DNA of 64,000 nucleotides, from NCBI RefSeq assembly GCF_007745175.1, contig NZ_CP036271.1:5964314-6028313 (forward strand), read 5' to 3'. The translations under genes and the position numbers were made by a program. The notes under the pieces were generated by a model. That model saw only the letters and a program-made list of their open reading frames with translations. It was not told the origin of the DNA and ran no database searches. The stretch's first letter is position 1; each line of letters starts with the position of its first letter. Shown piece by piece: positions 63,835 through 64,000 of this stretch. Source of the stretch: Caulifigura coniformis. GTDB lineage: Bacteria; Planctomycetota; Planctomycetia; Planctomycetales; Planctomycetaceae.

Positions 63835-64000
63835 TCCGCAACCCGTGTGGAAACGCATTGTCACGGGAGCTGTTGTTGTCATCGGGATGGTCCTCCTGGT
63901 GCGACTGGGCGCGATGGCGATGGGGTCGTTCCGTTCGGAAGAAGCAATGCCGATGGAGCAGGTCCGCGCCATTCTGAAGAAGGGGGCGGAAGTGGAGCGG
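63824..64000 (+). CDS. Small membrane protein downstream of DUF1559 (3' end cut)
   Basis: A GTG at 63824 with GGAGG seven bases before it opens a frame that continues for 59 codons to the window end. One hydrophobic segment is visible ([23 protein letters not shown]). It overlaps the DUF1559 gene by 11 bases. Function cannot be judged from the visible part. Confidence 0.6.
   Translation, partial: MSSSPQPVWKRIVTGAVVVIGMVLLVRLGAMAMGSFRSEEAMPMEQVRAILKKGAEVER

Overview
The window looks like chromosomal DNA of a high-GC planctomycete. The case rests on combined signs: a DUF1559 protein with a prepilin-type N terminus near the right end, lipid A genes (lpxD, lpxI), the futalosine menaquinone gene mqnE, large secreted tetratricopeptide-like proteins, a DUF11 lipoprotein cluster, a VWA protein facing an ABC-2 permease, and a Chlamydia-like class Ic ribonucleotide reductase. 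No database search was possible, so the lineage call is inference.

Layout. 1-4749 is the bulk of an Lhr-type helicase running off the left edge. 5053-7972 holds a membrane protein, an ExeA-like ATPase and an ECF sigma/anti-sigma pair. 8041-11205 holds a secreted squalene-cyclase-like protein, bioD and a TrmH-type methyltransferase. A tRNA-His follows at 11317. 21046-25710 is a ribonucleotide reductase operon under a cobalamin riboswitch. 25816-36568 carries envelope and sugar genes (LolA-like protein, three-gene lipoprotein/DUF11 cluster, NagD-like phosphatase, UDP-glucuronate decarboxylase, zinc-ribbon protein, VWA protein). 36902-46000 carries an ABC-2 permease, tRNA-Glu, fabD, mqnE, acpS, membrane proteins and a glycosyltransferase. 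46024-53121 has two secreted repeat proteins and a fatty-acid-type cluster (two FabZ-like dehydratases, an unusually long ACP, FabG). 53385-64000 has a hydrolase, an old-yellow-enzyme reductase, a thioredoxin/NHL protein, citrate synthase, a PilZ protein, lpxI-lpxD and the DUF1559 gene.

The most unusual part is a 9.6 kb element inserted at the 3' end of the tRNA-His gene and bounded by a perfect 48-bp direct repeat (11347-11394 and 20923-20970). It encodes a tyrosine integrase beside the left att site, a small excisionase-like DNA-binding protein, a primase-helicase followed by iteron-like repeats, a small zinc-ribbon protein resembling Ogr/Delta activators, a ribbon-helix-helix protein behind a paired operator-like site, and a single-chain fusion of prohead protease and major capsid protein. 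I find no terminase, portal, tail or lysis gene. This is the layout of a phage satellite that brings its own capsid, or of a much reduced prophage.

The second highlight is the RNR operon. The small subunit has Phe in place of the radical Tyr and Glu in place of the usual Asp ligand, as in the Mn/Fe class Ic enzyme of Chlamydia, and a clear cobalamin riboswitch lies upstream. The inferred logic is that this B12-independent enzyme is shut off when B12 is present, implying a class II enzyme elsewhere.
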